This document shows positions 12,290 through 22,929 of a stretch of 64,000 nucleotides of DNA, piece by piece. Position numbers and translations under genes: made by a program. The DNA is taken from positions 1 to 64,000 of the forward strand of contig NW_021167087.1 in the NCBI RefSeq assembly GCF_003711515.1. Reading direction: 5' to 3'. The notes below the pieces were generated by a model. It was not told the origin of the DNA, did no database searches, and saw only the letters and a list, made by a program, of their open reading frames with translations. Origin of the DNA: Sodiomyces alkalinus F11 (Eukaryota > Ascomycota > Sordariomycetes > Glomerellales > Plectosphaerellaceae). The first letter of the stretch is position 1, and each line of letters begins with the position of its first letter.

Positions 12290-13620
12290 AGGGCTACTCT
12301 TTTTCCGAGTCAGAACTAAGTTCCTTAACTCTTATATCCGACTCGCTATAGGCTCCTTATCCCTTAGTAGCCTTAGCCACGCGAGGGCCTTTATCTTTCA
12401 TAGGCTATTTATGAAACCTCGCGATATAACCCTTTATCCTATAATTATAATAATTACAGGTATCGCGTAGTTTATTGGTACGTGGCTTATCCGCTTTTAA
12501 CCTTAGCTAGTTAACCCCCCCTATCTTAATATCTCCGTCTATATCTTATTAATTATTAGTTTAGGGTATAGTCGTGGGTAGGTAGCGTTCTACTCGCTAG
12601 GCGCTAATAACGCTTTTAAGGCGATTAGCTATACTCTAGACCCGGATACTTTATTCCGGGTACGTATATAGGAGGCTAACCGCTATGAGCGTATCCTATA
12701 GTTTCCGGTTTAAAGCTCCTTCTAAAAATATAATCTTTACCGTGTCTGGCTATATCGACCCGCCTATATTAGCTAGCTACCTTTTAAAGTTAAGTAGGAA
12801 CTAAGTAAATATTTAGTCCTCGCGCTATTATAGCGAGCGTAGTATAATTACGGCGCGAGCTTATATATTCTAATCCTTATAAGTATAATCTAGGAAGTCT
12901 ACTATCTTGTAGGGGTTCCGTAGCCCTCCGGACGCTCCCGAATTAATAATATCGCGACTACCTATTATAGGCTTAGGCCTAAGCTTATATAGATTAGGAA
13001 TTATATCTCCTACTAGCTATAGAATCGCGGTCCGTTAATCTTAAGCTCATCGTGTATAGCCCGTAACTACCCTACGTATTTAGCTTTTTTTCCTAAGAAG
13101 ATCGGAGGGTTATTTACTCGTTTCCGCTAACTTAAGGGCAGGGTATTCGGATTAACCGGAGTCTATATAATATAAAGGGGTTCTAATAGGAGAGTTAGGG
13201 TTAGCCTATTAGTTATCGCTAATACTAGGGTTATAGATAGCGGGGGCGTAGTAATAATACTAAAAGGCGTTATTTATAGAGCGGTTATCGGTATAGGAGG
13301 TCCTTATAAGAGAGGGGCGAGGTGTTAGTTGTATTAGCTCTCTTATAAAGACTATATCTAGGCGAGTATCTAGCCGAGTACCTTTTAGATCTTTATAAGG
13401 GCTTACTAAGTTTATCGCTAACTCTCTACTTATTACTTTAGCCCTTACTATTAGGCTTATATTTACTAATTAACCTATTCTTTATAGGTTTAACGCGCTA
13501 AGTTCTATTATATTAGGTAGTCCTAGAGAGGCCGTACGGTATCGGTAATTATTTAATATATCTCTCGATTTTTATTTATCTATCCCGCTTGTTATTAAGC
13601 GGTAGCTCAGAAGTCGCTAC
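12290..13620 (-). pseudogene. Gypsy-2 gag relic
   Basis: The best landmark is a CCHC zinc knuckle at 12414-12463, readable on the minus strand as C-x2-C-N-x-G-H-I-A-R-F with Cys to Tyr RIP changes and K-G-Y for K-G-H. The remaining capsid region aligns by order with Gypsy-1 and Gypsy-C gag. No open frame of useful length is left. Confidence 0.7.
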
Positions 13621-13688
13621 CCTTAGGCGGAGTGCTAGTATCGTGGTCTATACTTATATAACGTTAGGGTAATACTAAGTTCTAGATA

Positions 13689-13887
13689 TATAAACGGCTA
13701 GTCACGAGTCTAAGCGAATAGGTAAGGCCGAATAATTATATTATCTAGAACTAAGGAAAGGAGAAGGAAAAGGTGAAAAGTCTATCTTACTAAGGGTAGC
13801 TATAGGTTAGCTACCCGATCTGTAAGAGGTCTATACGGTGTCCCGGCTTACTAAGGCCGGGACCCTGGCTAATAGGGTCAGCCTATA
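13689..13887 (-). repeat. 5' LTR of Gypsy-2
   Basis: Starts with TATAAACGGCTAG, like the Gypsy-C LTRs, and shares their block ending in ATTATCTAGAACTAAGGA. It ends at an inverted TGTAGG-type terminus just before a MITE. It contains a GC-rich hairpin (TCCCGGCTTA...GGCCGGGA) around 13842-13863. The right edge is inferred. Confidence 0.65.
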
Positions 13888-13892
13888 ATTTT

Positions 13893-14132
13893 CGGTTACG
13901 TAATAGGCCGGATTACTAAAAGTATAATCCGGGTAAACGCTTATAGAATCTACACTATATAAAATACGGTGGCAGCGTTTCCCTAACAGTCCGAGACCGT
14001 TATAATTATACAGAATTGCCTTAATTAATTTTAACCTATTTTATAACGATTTTGACTACGCTTTATCTGACACAGATTCTTCAGGTGTCTACCCGGATTG
14101 TAATCTTGGTAATCCGGCCCGTTACGTAACCG
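13893..14132. mobile_element. MITE-1, about 240 bp with long terminal inverted repeats
   Basis: The left end (13893-13936, CGGTTACGTAAtaGGCCGGATTAC and on) is the inverse of the right end (14089-14132) over about 45 bp with only a few mismatches. No ORF is present. A relative lies at 24597-24738 on the other strand and shares internal blocks (TACGGTGGCAG and CAGGTGTCTACCC). The right half keeps CpA/TpG and is not RIPped. It sits 5 bp from the Gypsy-2 LTR and 332 bp upstream of the fimbrin start codon. The target duplication is unclear, so superfamily is not assigned. Confidence 0.8.
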
Positions 14133-14464
14133 AAAAGACTATGGTCTGTTCGACAGGCTATGGGCATCTGACAGTACATATGTATCTGAACAGCGATACC
14201 CCGCCAACGTCAGAGCTCGCTTCGTCTCATCATCCTTTCTACCCCTCTAATCTTTCCTTCCAATGCCCAGAGATCAACACCCCACAGGATAAATCATCTC
14301 TCCCACATTGGGACGCCTGTACCCTCACCACATCGAAAGCTCCATCGGTCAGCTCTGCATAGCCGAATTGCATACGTCCGTTTAATCCCTCGGATGTGCC
14401 AGGGTAGCCGCCTTTGTTCACGCCCGACCAACACTCGAAGTTGTTCGCCACAAGGCAGCCGACA
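14133..14464 (+). promoter_or_regulatory. fimbrin upstream region / promoter
   Basis: Non-RIPped sequence between the MITE and the start codon. A pyrimidine-rich stretch (about 14222-14260) runs into a CCAAT box at 14260-14264, roughly 200 bp before the ATG; such CT tracts often precede transcription starts in filamentous fungi. An out-of-frame ATG at 14141 opens 73 codons, but it lies upstream of the CT tract and is probably not in the mRNA. Confidence 0.5.
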
Positions 14465-16670
14465 ATGAATGTTCTCAAGCTTCAGAGGTACGCGGGTCAC
14501 AAGTGCACCTTAAAATCCTCGCCGAACAGTCATGAGCTGATCGGTATCCTCCAAATGTCATAGGAAGTATCCTCAGTTCCCACAGAACGAGATATTCAGC
14601 CTCACGGATGCCTTCCACAAACTCGACGTCGAAGACAAGGGCTATATTAACGAAGCTACCGCCATAAAGGCTACACAAGCGAGCGAGCGGCAACCCTATG
14701 ATGTCGTACGGCAGGCACTGAAAGAGGTCGAACTCGACTCTTCTCGTCGCGTTGAGTTAGAGGATTATGTTGCTGTATGCTTGGTCGTGTTCCAGTGGTA
14801 AATGATGCGGGAGACTTAAAGCTTGGCTGACCTTATGAAACAGCTCATTGCGAGGCTTCGTGACTCGTCACCCGTCCAGAAACGATTCTCGTCCAGTGTA
14901 GGAGCCGGCGGCCCAAGTGTTGTCGCGCAAGCCACTGGAGGCCGTGCTCGTGCAACATCGAGCGCTGGCAAGATTCATGTTCAGGGCTCAAACGCCAACG
15001 TCACTCATACCATTAATGAAGACGAGAGGACCGAATTTACCCGTCACATTAATGCTGTTTTGGCAGGCGATGCCGATATAGGCAACCGTCTTCCATTTCC
15101 TACAGATACCTTTGAAATGTTTGACGAGTGCAAGGATGGGCTTGTTCTAGCCAAGCTCATCAACGATAGTGTGCCCGACACCATCGACGAGCGTGTCCTG
15201 AACATTCCGGGTAGGAAATACAAGAGCCTTAATGCTTTCCATATGACCGAGAACAACAACATCGTCATCGAGTCCGCCAAAGGTATTGGGTGCTCTGTCG
15301 TCAATATTGGTAGTGGCGATATCATCGAGGGGAGGGAGCATTTGATTCTTGGATTGATTTGGCAGATCATTCGCAGGGGTCTGTTAGGGAAAATCGATAT
15401 AAAGCTTCATCCCGAGTTGTATCGTTTGCTGGAGGATGACGAGACTCTCGAACAATTCCTACGGCTGCCGCCAGAGCAAATTCTCTTAAGATGGTTCAAC
15501 TACCACTTGGCTGCCGCAAATTGGCCGCGAAGGTATGTCCTCACCTATGGTGGTTCACTCCCGGGTAAAGATGACTGACGCGGTAAAGAGTCACCAACTT
15601 CTCGGCCGACATCAAGGATGGCGAGAACTATACCGTTCTTCTGGCTCAGATTGGCTCGGAATACGGGAATACCAGGGCTCCTTTGCAGACACAAGGCCTC
15701 CTACAACGGGCCGAGGAGGTGCTCGTCAACGCGGACAAGATGGGATGCCGCAAATTTCTGACGCCCACTTCTTTGGTGGCTGGGAACCCTAAGCTCAATC
15801 TAGCATTCGTTGCGAACCTGTTCAACACCCATCCCTGTCTCGACCCCATTACGGAAGAAGAGAAGCTTGAGGTCGAAGATTTCGATGCGGAAGGGGAGCG
15901 CGAGGCTCGCGTTTTTACACTCTGGCTAAACAGCCTGGATGTGCAGCCTCCCGTCCAGTCGTTCTTCGATGATCTCCGTGACGGAACCGTTCTTCTACAG
16001 GCCTATGATAAAGTGATCAAGGGATCTGTCAACTGGCGTCACGTCAACAAGCCACCCGCCCATGGGGGGGAGATGCTCAGATTCAAGGCCGTCGAGAACA
16101 CCAATTACGTCATTGAGTTGGGCAAACAGAATGGATTTTCACTAGTAGGCATCCAGGGAGCCGACATCACTGACGGCCAGCGGACATTGACCTTAGGCTT
16201 GGTCTGGCAACTTATGCGCAAGGACATCACCGTGACTCTATCATCACTCGCGCAGCGTCTTGGAAAGAGAGAAATCACAGATGCTGAGATGGTGCGTTGG
16301 GCTAATGAGACTTCCCGGAAGGGTGGCAAGAATTCAACCATTAGGTCCTTCAAGGACCCAGCAATTGGTTCCGGGGTCTTCCTTCTGGATGTCTTGAACG
16401 GCATTAAGAGCAGCTATGTCGACTATGACCTGGTGACGCCGGGAAGAACAGATGGCGAAGCTTACCTCAACGCAAAGTTGAGCATTAGCATTGCGCGAAA
16501 GATGGGTGCTACGATCTGGCTTGTTCCAGAGGACATATGCCAGGTCAGGAGCCGGCTCGTGACTACGTTCATTGGTGAGGCTGTTCATTCTCTGTCCATA
16601 TGCATATGCGAGCGATATGGCTAATTCTATACTAGGGTCTCTCATGGCAACTGCGGAGAGAATAAACTGA
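14465..16670 (+). CDS. fimA: fimbrin (plastin), actin-bundling protein
   Basis: Five exons: 14465-14487, 14564-14774, 14844-15532, 15589-16574, 16636-16670. They sum to 1944 nt (647 residues plus stop), the usual fungal fimbrin length. The protein starts MNVLKLQRKYPQ. A degenerate EF-hand region comes first (residues about 15-80; loop D-V-E-D-K-G-Y-I lacks the acidic position 12, so Ca2+ control is unlikely), then four calponin-homology domains in two tandem actin-binding modules (about 120-380 and 390-640). Landmarks are N-E-D-E-R-T-E-F-T-R-H-I-N in CH1, G-D-I-I-E-G-R-E-H-L-I-L-G-L-I-W-Q and L-T-L-G-L-V-W-Q-L-M-R-K. Fimbrin cross-links actin filaments in patches and the subapical endocytic collar of hyphae. 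It is free of RIP, in contrast to all flanks. The symbol follows Aspergillus usage (SAC6 in yeast). ATG 14823 lies in intron 2 and is not the start. Confidence 0.93.
14488..14563 (+). other. fimbrin intron 1
   Basis: 76 nt, GTACGC to TAG, with CTGAT as a likely branch site. Removing it joins L-Q-R to K-Y-P-Q in frame (phase 2). Confidence 0.85.
14775..14843 (+). other. fimbrin intron 2
   Basis: 69 nt, GTATGC to CAG, branch site GGCTGAC just upstream. Removing it joins L-E-D-Y-V-A to L-I-A-R-L-R-D-S-S-P, the family sequence. The ATG at 14835 and the one at 14823 are therefore intronic. Confidence 0.87.
15533..15588 (+). other. fimbrin intron 3
   Basis: 56 nt, GTATGT to AAG, branch site ACTGAC. 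Removing it joins A-N-W-P-R-R to V-T-N-F-S-A-D-I-K-D-G inside the second CH domain. Confidence 0.9.
16575..16635 (+). other. fimbrin intron 4
   Basis: 61 nt, GTGAGG to TAG, branch site GGCTAAT. Removing it joins T-T-F-I-G to S-L-M-A-T and a short tail A-E-R-I-N before TGA at 16668-16670. Reading through would instead give an unrelated tail ending at 16624. Confidence 0.87.
16661..16666 (+). terminator. AATAAA hexamer overlapping the fimbrin stop region
   Basis: The hexamer lies in the last codons (R-I-N-stop). Fungal poly(A) signals are loose, so use is uncertain. Confidence 0.3.
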
Positions 16671-17026
16671 CAGAGATTTGGTGACAGCCGCCCCAGAAGG
16701 AGGAAAAAGGAGGGGGGGGGGTTGTTGCTCCTTAAGTGGCAGTAGTTAACATGTGTTGCACGTTCAAATGCACTCTTTGTGACTCTTATAACTTGGGGGA
16801 AATCTTCGCGTGTGTGTATTATTTACAAGTATGCGAGACCGTTTGTCCTGTTATCAGATGCCCTCAGCCACCCTACCGAGGTGTGATAAACCATATTATA
16901 TTAGACGTGTGGAGTATCAGATACAGGGTAACCGTAAATAATAACGTAGAATAGTAAGATGGCAGTTGATCCGTTGATTCGATTCAGGCTTGTAAATCCG
17001 TAGATCTGTGTGTGTGTGTGACTTGA
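16671..17026. other. fimbrin 3' flank, non-RIPped
   Basis: Contains the likely 3' UTR, a GGAGGAAAAAGG purine run with ten G (about 16690-16721), an LTR relic (16849-16917) and a (TG)7 repeat at 17007-17020. CpA/TpG are normal here. The open frame 16736-16954 crosses the LTR relic and has no protein-like features. Confidence 0.6.
16849..16917 (+). repeat. LTR relic of the Copia-A1 family, not RIPped
   Basis: TGTTATCAGATGCC through ATTAGACGTGTGGAGTA matches the inverse of 26985-27059, the start of that family's LTR, including TGTGATAAACYATATTATAT. The match ends after about 69 bp. CpA sites lost in the 27-kb copy remain here. Confidence 0.65.
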
Positions 17027-17150
17027 AAATAACGATATAGGCGTTATAGGATTGTTAATGCTTTAGGAAGAATCTCCTCCCCTCTAGCAGAGGGTAGAAA
17101 AGCTAGATATAGTAACCCCGTTCTAGGGCAGGTTACGTAACCCGCCTATT
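17027..17150. repeat. direct repeat R1, copy 1
   Basis: About 115-120 bp nearly identical to 24487-24608, from AACGATATAGGCGTT to GGTTACGTAACCC. It ends in a perfect 12-bp palindrome GGTTACGTAACC and a hairpin with arms GGCAGGTT (17127) and AACCTGCC (17151). With the LINE removed, the two copies flank a unit of about 0.8 kb. Confidence 0.8.
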
Positions 17151-17833
17151 AACCTGCCTAACTTAATAGTGGCTTGTCCCGAGCTATAAAGCTATCGCGA
17201 TAAATAAATGCACTATAATCGTATAAAAATAGTCTCCGATTATCCTATCTCCCTCTTTGGTCCCCGGTATTTATCCTAGAGTACTTCCTAGTCCTAGTAA
17301 TCGACTTCCGGTATACCGGAAAATAGGTGGTATCGTAAGTAAAGGGTCGGATCTTAACTCTCTTCAATTATATATCGTCGAGTCCATCACACAGGACTCG
17401 TGTCTTCGAGGCTATCCATTACACAGGACACCTATAATTATCGTGATCTTCGTAATCTTAAACCGACCCTAGTATACCCGCCGCCTATCTTTTAATTATA
17501 GCTTGAGCCGAGCTTGATTTTCGAATTAAACTCGGGAATCCGGAAGATATTAACAGGATATCGGTCTTCTTCGTCTCGACGACGTTATCGGTCGGAAGTA
17601 TCGAAATTCTTCGAAGTATTAAGGGTAGCTTAGAGTCGTAGGTATCGTTATAACTCGAGGGGAAAGGGTGACTTCTTAAGGAGGACTGCTTAGATATATC
17701 GGTGCTCCGTAGTGTCTAGAGAACGTAAGGATTCCGTTAAAATAGAAAAGAAAGTAACGGTCGGTCTAATAATACGAAGAAAAAGAATATAAGGTATTCT
17801 CAGCCTAGCTAGATAATATAGCTAGAGCCCGTA
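17151..17833. other. unassigned sequence between R1 and LINE-2
   Basis: Partly RIP-like. The stretch CCATCACACAGGAC recurs as CCATTACACAGGAC about 35 bp on (17382-17430). A 71-codon open frame at 17257-17472 has no recognisable feature. It may be the body of a small non-autonomous LTR-type element bounded by the R1 repeats. Confidence 0.4.
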
Positions 17834-17848
17834 TACTAACTACTATTA
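17834..17848. repeat. left target-site duplication of LINE-2
   Basis: TACTAACTACTATTA here matches CACTGACCACTATTA at 24472-24486; the three differences are all C/T or G/A. Confidence 0.78.
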
Positions 17849-17872
17849 TTATTATTATTATTATTATTATTC

Positions 17873-19470
17873 TTACTCCGCTATCCTATCTAATCTAATC
17901 TATAGGAGCCTAATTTAGACTATACGGTCCTTCTCGGGTAGCTATAGAGGGGAAAACCCGGGGTCCCGGGGTAAAAACCTTTATACTCGTCCTTATTTAG
18001 AGTGGTGCCGCTACGGGGCCGATATAGCCCCGGTTCGCCCCGTCTATATATCTGGATCGTACCTCTAGGCTAGTAGCTAACGGGAAAGGTAGTAGGCTAT
18101 AGTTCGGGTTAGCCTAGGCCGGTTATTAGTAAGGGGGCGGGGGCCGAAGGGGCGCCGCGGCGTCTCCGCCGTGTAACGGCCGCGGCACGCTAACTTCGGC
18201 CTCCCTACGTCCTTAGGGGCCGTGCCTAGTATTCCTTCTATTTAATTAATAAAGAAAAAGCGAGGCAGGCGTTCCTGCCTCTTTTAAGGGGGGGGGGGGG
18301 GGGGGGTGCCTTTTATATCCGGCGGTAGGTAGGAAGGATAGGGCTCCGTCCACGCTCGAAAAACGGTAAATAGATAATAGAAATTAAGATCCCCTTCCTT
18401 TTCCTCTTTTTCCTTCCTATAACGCTATAGAGCACGTTATAAGTGCCCCTTATTACGTTCCCGGCTACGGCCTTAAAGGCCTGCCGTCGCGGCGTTATAC
18501 TAACTAGTAGTATCTTCTAGTTTTTCTATTCTTAATTTATAGGTTCCCCGATTAATCTAGTATATAGTGGTTTATAGGCGGCGTTATAGTAGTATAGCCT
18601 TAACTAGGTAGCATAGTAGTAGTAGTAATAATAATTGTAATATTAATCGTAAATAAGTTATAATATAAGTGTCTCTATATCGTAGTGGTGCCGTGGTAGC
18701 GATATACTAATAGCTATAGATACCTCCTTCTAGCAATAATAATCGTTATAAGTAAGGTACTATTCGAGTTATACCGTATATATACCCTAGTAGTGCCGAA
18801 GAGGTATTATAGCGGCTAACCTATAGTAGTTATCTCCGTTATCGTAAGCGTTTAGGTAGTTACCCCGATAATATTTCCGCTTATAATAATACTACCGGTA
18901 CTAGCGCCGATTACTTTTAGTATACTAATAGTCGATATCCCTATAATGATATAAGCCGTCCTTATACCGTGGTGGTGCCACTAGTATATCGAGGTAATCT
19001 AATTAATTAATAAGTCCCCCCCGCTATAAAAAAGCAGTAAGAACGTCTTATAGACGCTTATAGTCTTTATCTATCGGTAAAGGTTACTAGTAGCGATAGT
19101 ATCGTTACGGTAAGTAGCCTCCCTTTATTATCGCGGTAGCGCCGTATTAATAACCTATTAGGCTAAGGAGTGTCTAAAGACGGCAGCTTTATCCTTTAGA
19201 CGGGCTATCTTCCGGTCGCGGCCGTGGCGGCACCTTATTAGTAGAGGCGCTCCTGCGCGATATCCTCCGCCGAACTCGCCGCCTAAAAGGTATAGTGGGT
19301 ATCCTAATAGATAACTATATACGTAGTCCCTTTTCGGTTTCGCTGTAGCGCCCCCGTGGTAGTAGTATAGCTAACTAGTTTTAGGACCTTAAGTATATTA
19401 AGAGTAGTGTTAGTGCCTTTAAGGGAGGTAAGGATAAGGCTAGCGAGGAGTAAGGGGGGGGGGAGGGGGG
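17873..19470 (-). other. LINE-2 3' untranslated region
   Basis: No coding trace. It is colinear with 5030-6680 and 57430-59050 and with the inverse of the distal part of LINE-4, and includes a 19-G tract at 18288-18306. Confidence 0.6.
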
Positions 19471-22400
19471 TTTAGCCCGGTAACGCTTTAATACCGCCGG
19501 GGTCCTGGCTAGTAAGGCCCTATTTAATACTTACTAGACCTTTATATTACCTCTTCCCCGCTACGGTACCACCGCGTTCTTATAGGCTTCTATAACTTTA
19601 AGGGTAAGGCGGAAGTCTTTAAGCCTTTTCCGTTATAGAAACTACTTAGCTATCGCCCCGGCTTTTATATCGTGGTCTAGTACGTTATATAAATCCCTTT
19701 TAGTCGTGAGTAGTCTCCCCACGGCGCCGAAAAGCTCCCTACGCTTTTCCTCGGTTATATTCTAGCACTAGAGCACTACGTGCTCCGCCGTTTCTACCCC
19801 TCCGTTACTATAGGGGTACCGTGTTATTAGGAATCCCGGCGCCCTCGCCTTAGCCAGGAAGTTTATAGGCCTAGCTTTTATATTCTAATTTAGGTATGGG
19901 CGGCACTTTATAGCTTTAGGAGTCCTTTTTATTTCCGGAGGGAGCGGTATAACGGGGGGCGGCTTAGTACCGCTACGGCATAGGTATAAGGCGTTCGTGC
20001 CTTTACCTAGGTTCGACCCTATTCCCTTATAAGGGCTTTCCTCGGGGTCGCGTTTCCGGTCTAGGATATTAGGGCGTTAAGTTGGGCTATCCATGCGAGG
20101 GCCGTATAGGTCCTATAATACCGATTCGGTGCTATTAGGGCTCTCGCTACGGCGTATACTCCGGCTAATATCTTATCTTCGGTTCTCTCCTCTTATATCC
20201 GGCGGACGTTCCGGGCGCTTAGGCTTAAGAGATATAGGTTAAAGGGGGGGATAAAGGTCTTATTTTTAAGGACCTTAACTAGCGTGGCTTTATAGGCTCT
20301 GGCTATTAGTCGGAGGTACCGGTTCTATATCGTTATAAGTGCCGCTACGGGGCTATACCGGGGGCCGGCCCCTATCTTATAGACGGTTAAGGCGTAATAG
20401 GCGATTACTAGTCGTATTACTATAAGGTATAATCTCTTTATATCTACGAAGCTATACCCCTACACTACCGCGCTAAGCCTTAAGAGGGCGTATATTTAGG
20501 TGGCTAGATAGCTTTTTACCTTTTTAGTATTTTATCGGAAATCGAGCTTCCTATTAAGCTAAACGCCTAGGAGCCCTATCGCCTCCGCTACTAGCACCGT
20601 AGTTGTACTAAGGGGGAGCGGGGTAGGTAAGGGTTAGTATAACTTCGTGAAAAAGATATAGATATATTTAGCTAGTTCGAACTATAGTCTGCTCACTATC
20701 TCTTAGTCTAGGTATATCTGCTATACGGCGGTAAGGCGTTACCGCGTTTATACCTCTATCCTACTAAAGGCGATAATATTCGTGTTATTAGCGAAACCTA
20801 CTATTATCGTCTTAGGAACCCTTTCTAGTTCTTCGTATAGGGTGGAGATACAGAGGATAAAAAGGATAGGGGACATCGGGGAGCTTTACGGTATACCCCT
20901 ATAAAGGTATCGCGGGGGGGCTATTTCGCTATTAAGTAATAGTTAGGCTATATAGTCTTAAAGGAAGCTATTAATTAGGGTAATAAGCTACCGGGGGAAG
21001 CCTTTCCTTTTAAGTACTTTAAGGAGGCGAGAGTAAGGGATAGTATTACAGGCGCCTTTAATATCTAGTTAGAGTATTAAAGCGGTGCCGCTATAGGCCT
21101 ATCTCGCCCTTATAGCCTCCGTGGCTCTTTATACCATCGTTTTTATACTTTACCCTATCCGGTTATTTATTTATCCCTATAGGAGGAGCCGATACTCCTC
21201 CGCTATAGTAGCGATCCGGTCGGCTAGTATCCCTTTAAGGACCTTACCTATTATACTAAGGAGTGATATCGGTTATTAGCCCTTTACTATCCCGTAATCG
21301 GCTAGCGGCCGGCCTTCCTTTTTAAGGATTATTATAGTAGCGTAGCGGCACCTTTTCGGGTAATAGCTTACTTCGAGGCACGCTATAAAGATAGCACTAA
21401 TTCTTTAGTATATAGGGGGTCTATATACTTTTAGGAGCCCTACTAAGAGTCCGTCTAGTCCTAGTACCGTTTAGGGTTTAGTCTTCTTAAGGCGCCCCTA
21501 TATATCCGTTACGGTAACGTCTTGGCGGATATCCTACCCCGGGGGGAATTCCGCGTTTAGGGGCTTAGGAGCGGTAAGGAAGGGGGGGGGGGAAACTTCC
21601 GGTTAAGGACGTCGGCTTTTTCTGCGTGTATAGTTACCGGGTTATTATTATTATCTCGGTATAGTAGTAGCACCGATAAGGGGTCCGGCTGTACTCCCCC
21701 TTTAGTTTATACCTATTTCTATAACCGCTAAAGAAGGCTATTATCCTTCCCGGTTAAGTAAAGTAGGTGCTATTAGTATAGCCGTTTTGTTACCGCCACG
21801 GCCTTATCTCGGCACCTCTTTATTTCCTAGAACTTATCCTATTAGTTCCGGGACTTCCTAGATATATATCTACGGTAGAGGCGCCTTATGTCCTAGGTAA
21901 AGGCGGTTAGATCCGCGTTCTACTAAGGGGTAGATAGGCGTCTAGGGATACCCCTATAGCGGCGCGGCGCGGCCTTATCGGCTAGGGTCGTCAAGTCTAT
22001 TATTAGGTTATTTAGTACTAAGTCGATATCTCCTAGTAATATAAGGGGGCTAGTTCATTATAGCTATATAGCGGCGAGCTAAAGAATCTATAAGGGGTTA
22101 AAGTCTTTCTAGACCTAGCGGGGCCTAGCTAAGTCCCGTAGTAGGATCGTCGCGGTAATCGGCGTAGTATTTATCTTTATAAGATTTCGGGCTATCTATA
22201 AGTAATAGTCTAACCCGATAATAATCTTATCCGGGCCGCTAAAGTTATAGCAGAGCCCTTATATTACCTATATAAGGTCGATAGTGCTAGTATACCGGCC
22301 CGGACGGTGCTATATAGTTATTCCGGGGGGGGTTATTAGGTCTAGGTTCTACCGGGTCGTAAGGGTAAATAGGGTATTAGCTTAGGGGTAATACCGCGGT

Positions 22401-22850
22401 GGCTATAACTATAGGGGGTAGTATAGGTTAAAGTCTCTAATAAGGACGTATTAGCCCCGTAGCGGTACCGTGTTAAATATATCTTATAGGGGCGTATTCT
22501 AGGGGATCCTAGCTAACTAGTAATTCTCTAAGTAAATCGACTAGATTATAAGGGTATTATCTCCGGTCCTGAATATAACCGCGTAGGTATTATAGTAGGC
22601 CCGCTATATCTACGTATATAGCGGGTATCTCTTATAGATATATAAAAGGTTATAGCCTCCTCCTTAGATTAGCCGATATACCCCTTAGGAGGGGTAGGCG
22701 GGGCTTTTCGTGAAACGGTTAAGGCCGGGTTCCTGGATTACTATTATATTATACTCGGCGTGGTACCGGAGCGGTAGCTCCCGCCACGCCTAACTCCTCC
22801 CTATATTCTATAAAAGGATATAGATTTCTATTAATTAAAGGGGGGGGGGG
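19470..22850 (-). pseudogene. LINE-2 ORF2 relic (endonuclease, reverse transcriptase)
   Basis: Endonuclease begins near 22780 with Y-H-A-E-Y-x-I-I-V-I-Q-E-P, the catalytic Q-E-P of the exonuclease-endonuclease-phosphatase fold. Reverse transcriptase is at about 20100-21600: G-I-P-x-S-S-P-M-S-P-I-L-F (about 20845-20900) and a catalytic box read F-A-N-N-T-N-I (about 20790-20830), where F-A-D-D is expected, so both metal-binding Asp became Asn by G-to-A. The C-terminal region (19540-19840) has E-H-V-V-L-W-C and a basic helix. Tad1-type ORF2 proteins nick the target and copy the RNA there; this one cannot. Confidence 0.8.
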
Positions 22851-22929
22851 GGGTTAAGATAATATACCCGGTATAACCGGGGTCTGGTTTTAGGGTTCCT
22901 ACTACGGTGCCTTACCGGCCCCGCGGGGG

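Larger units (their letters stand above)
9419..13887 (-). mobile_element. Gypsy-2: RIP-degraded Ty3/Gypsy element, 5' two-thirds
   Basis: On the minus strand from right to left: 5' LTR (13689-13887), gag with CCHC, protease, RT, RNase H and part of integrase, ending where Gypsy-1 inserted. The missing integrase end and 3' LTR must lie left of the window. It is a different family from Gypsy-1 but shares domain order and LTR style. Confidence 0.85.

Noticed and set aside
14141..14362. Upstream ORF or small gene before fimbrin
   Set aside because: No protein-like features; it overlaps the CT tract and CCAAT box and lies between the MITE and a well-supported start.
14823..15578. A separate 251-residue gene starting at ATG 14823
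   Set aside because: The ATG is inside fimbrin intron 2 (14775-14843), and the tail after 15532 is read-through of intron 3; upstream exons encode the EF-hand region in frame.
15683..16624. A second 313-residue gene
   Set aside because: It is fimbrin exon 4 read from an internal ATG, with its end reading through intron 4.
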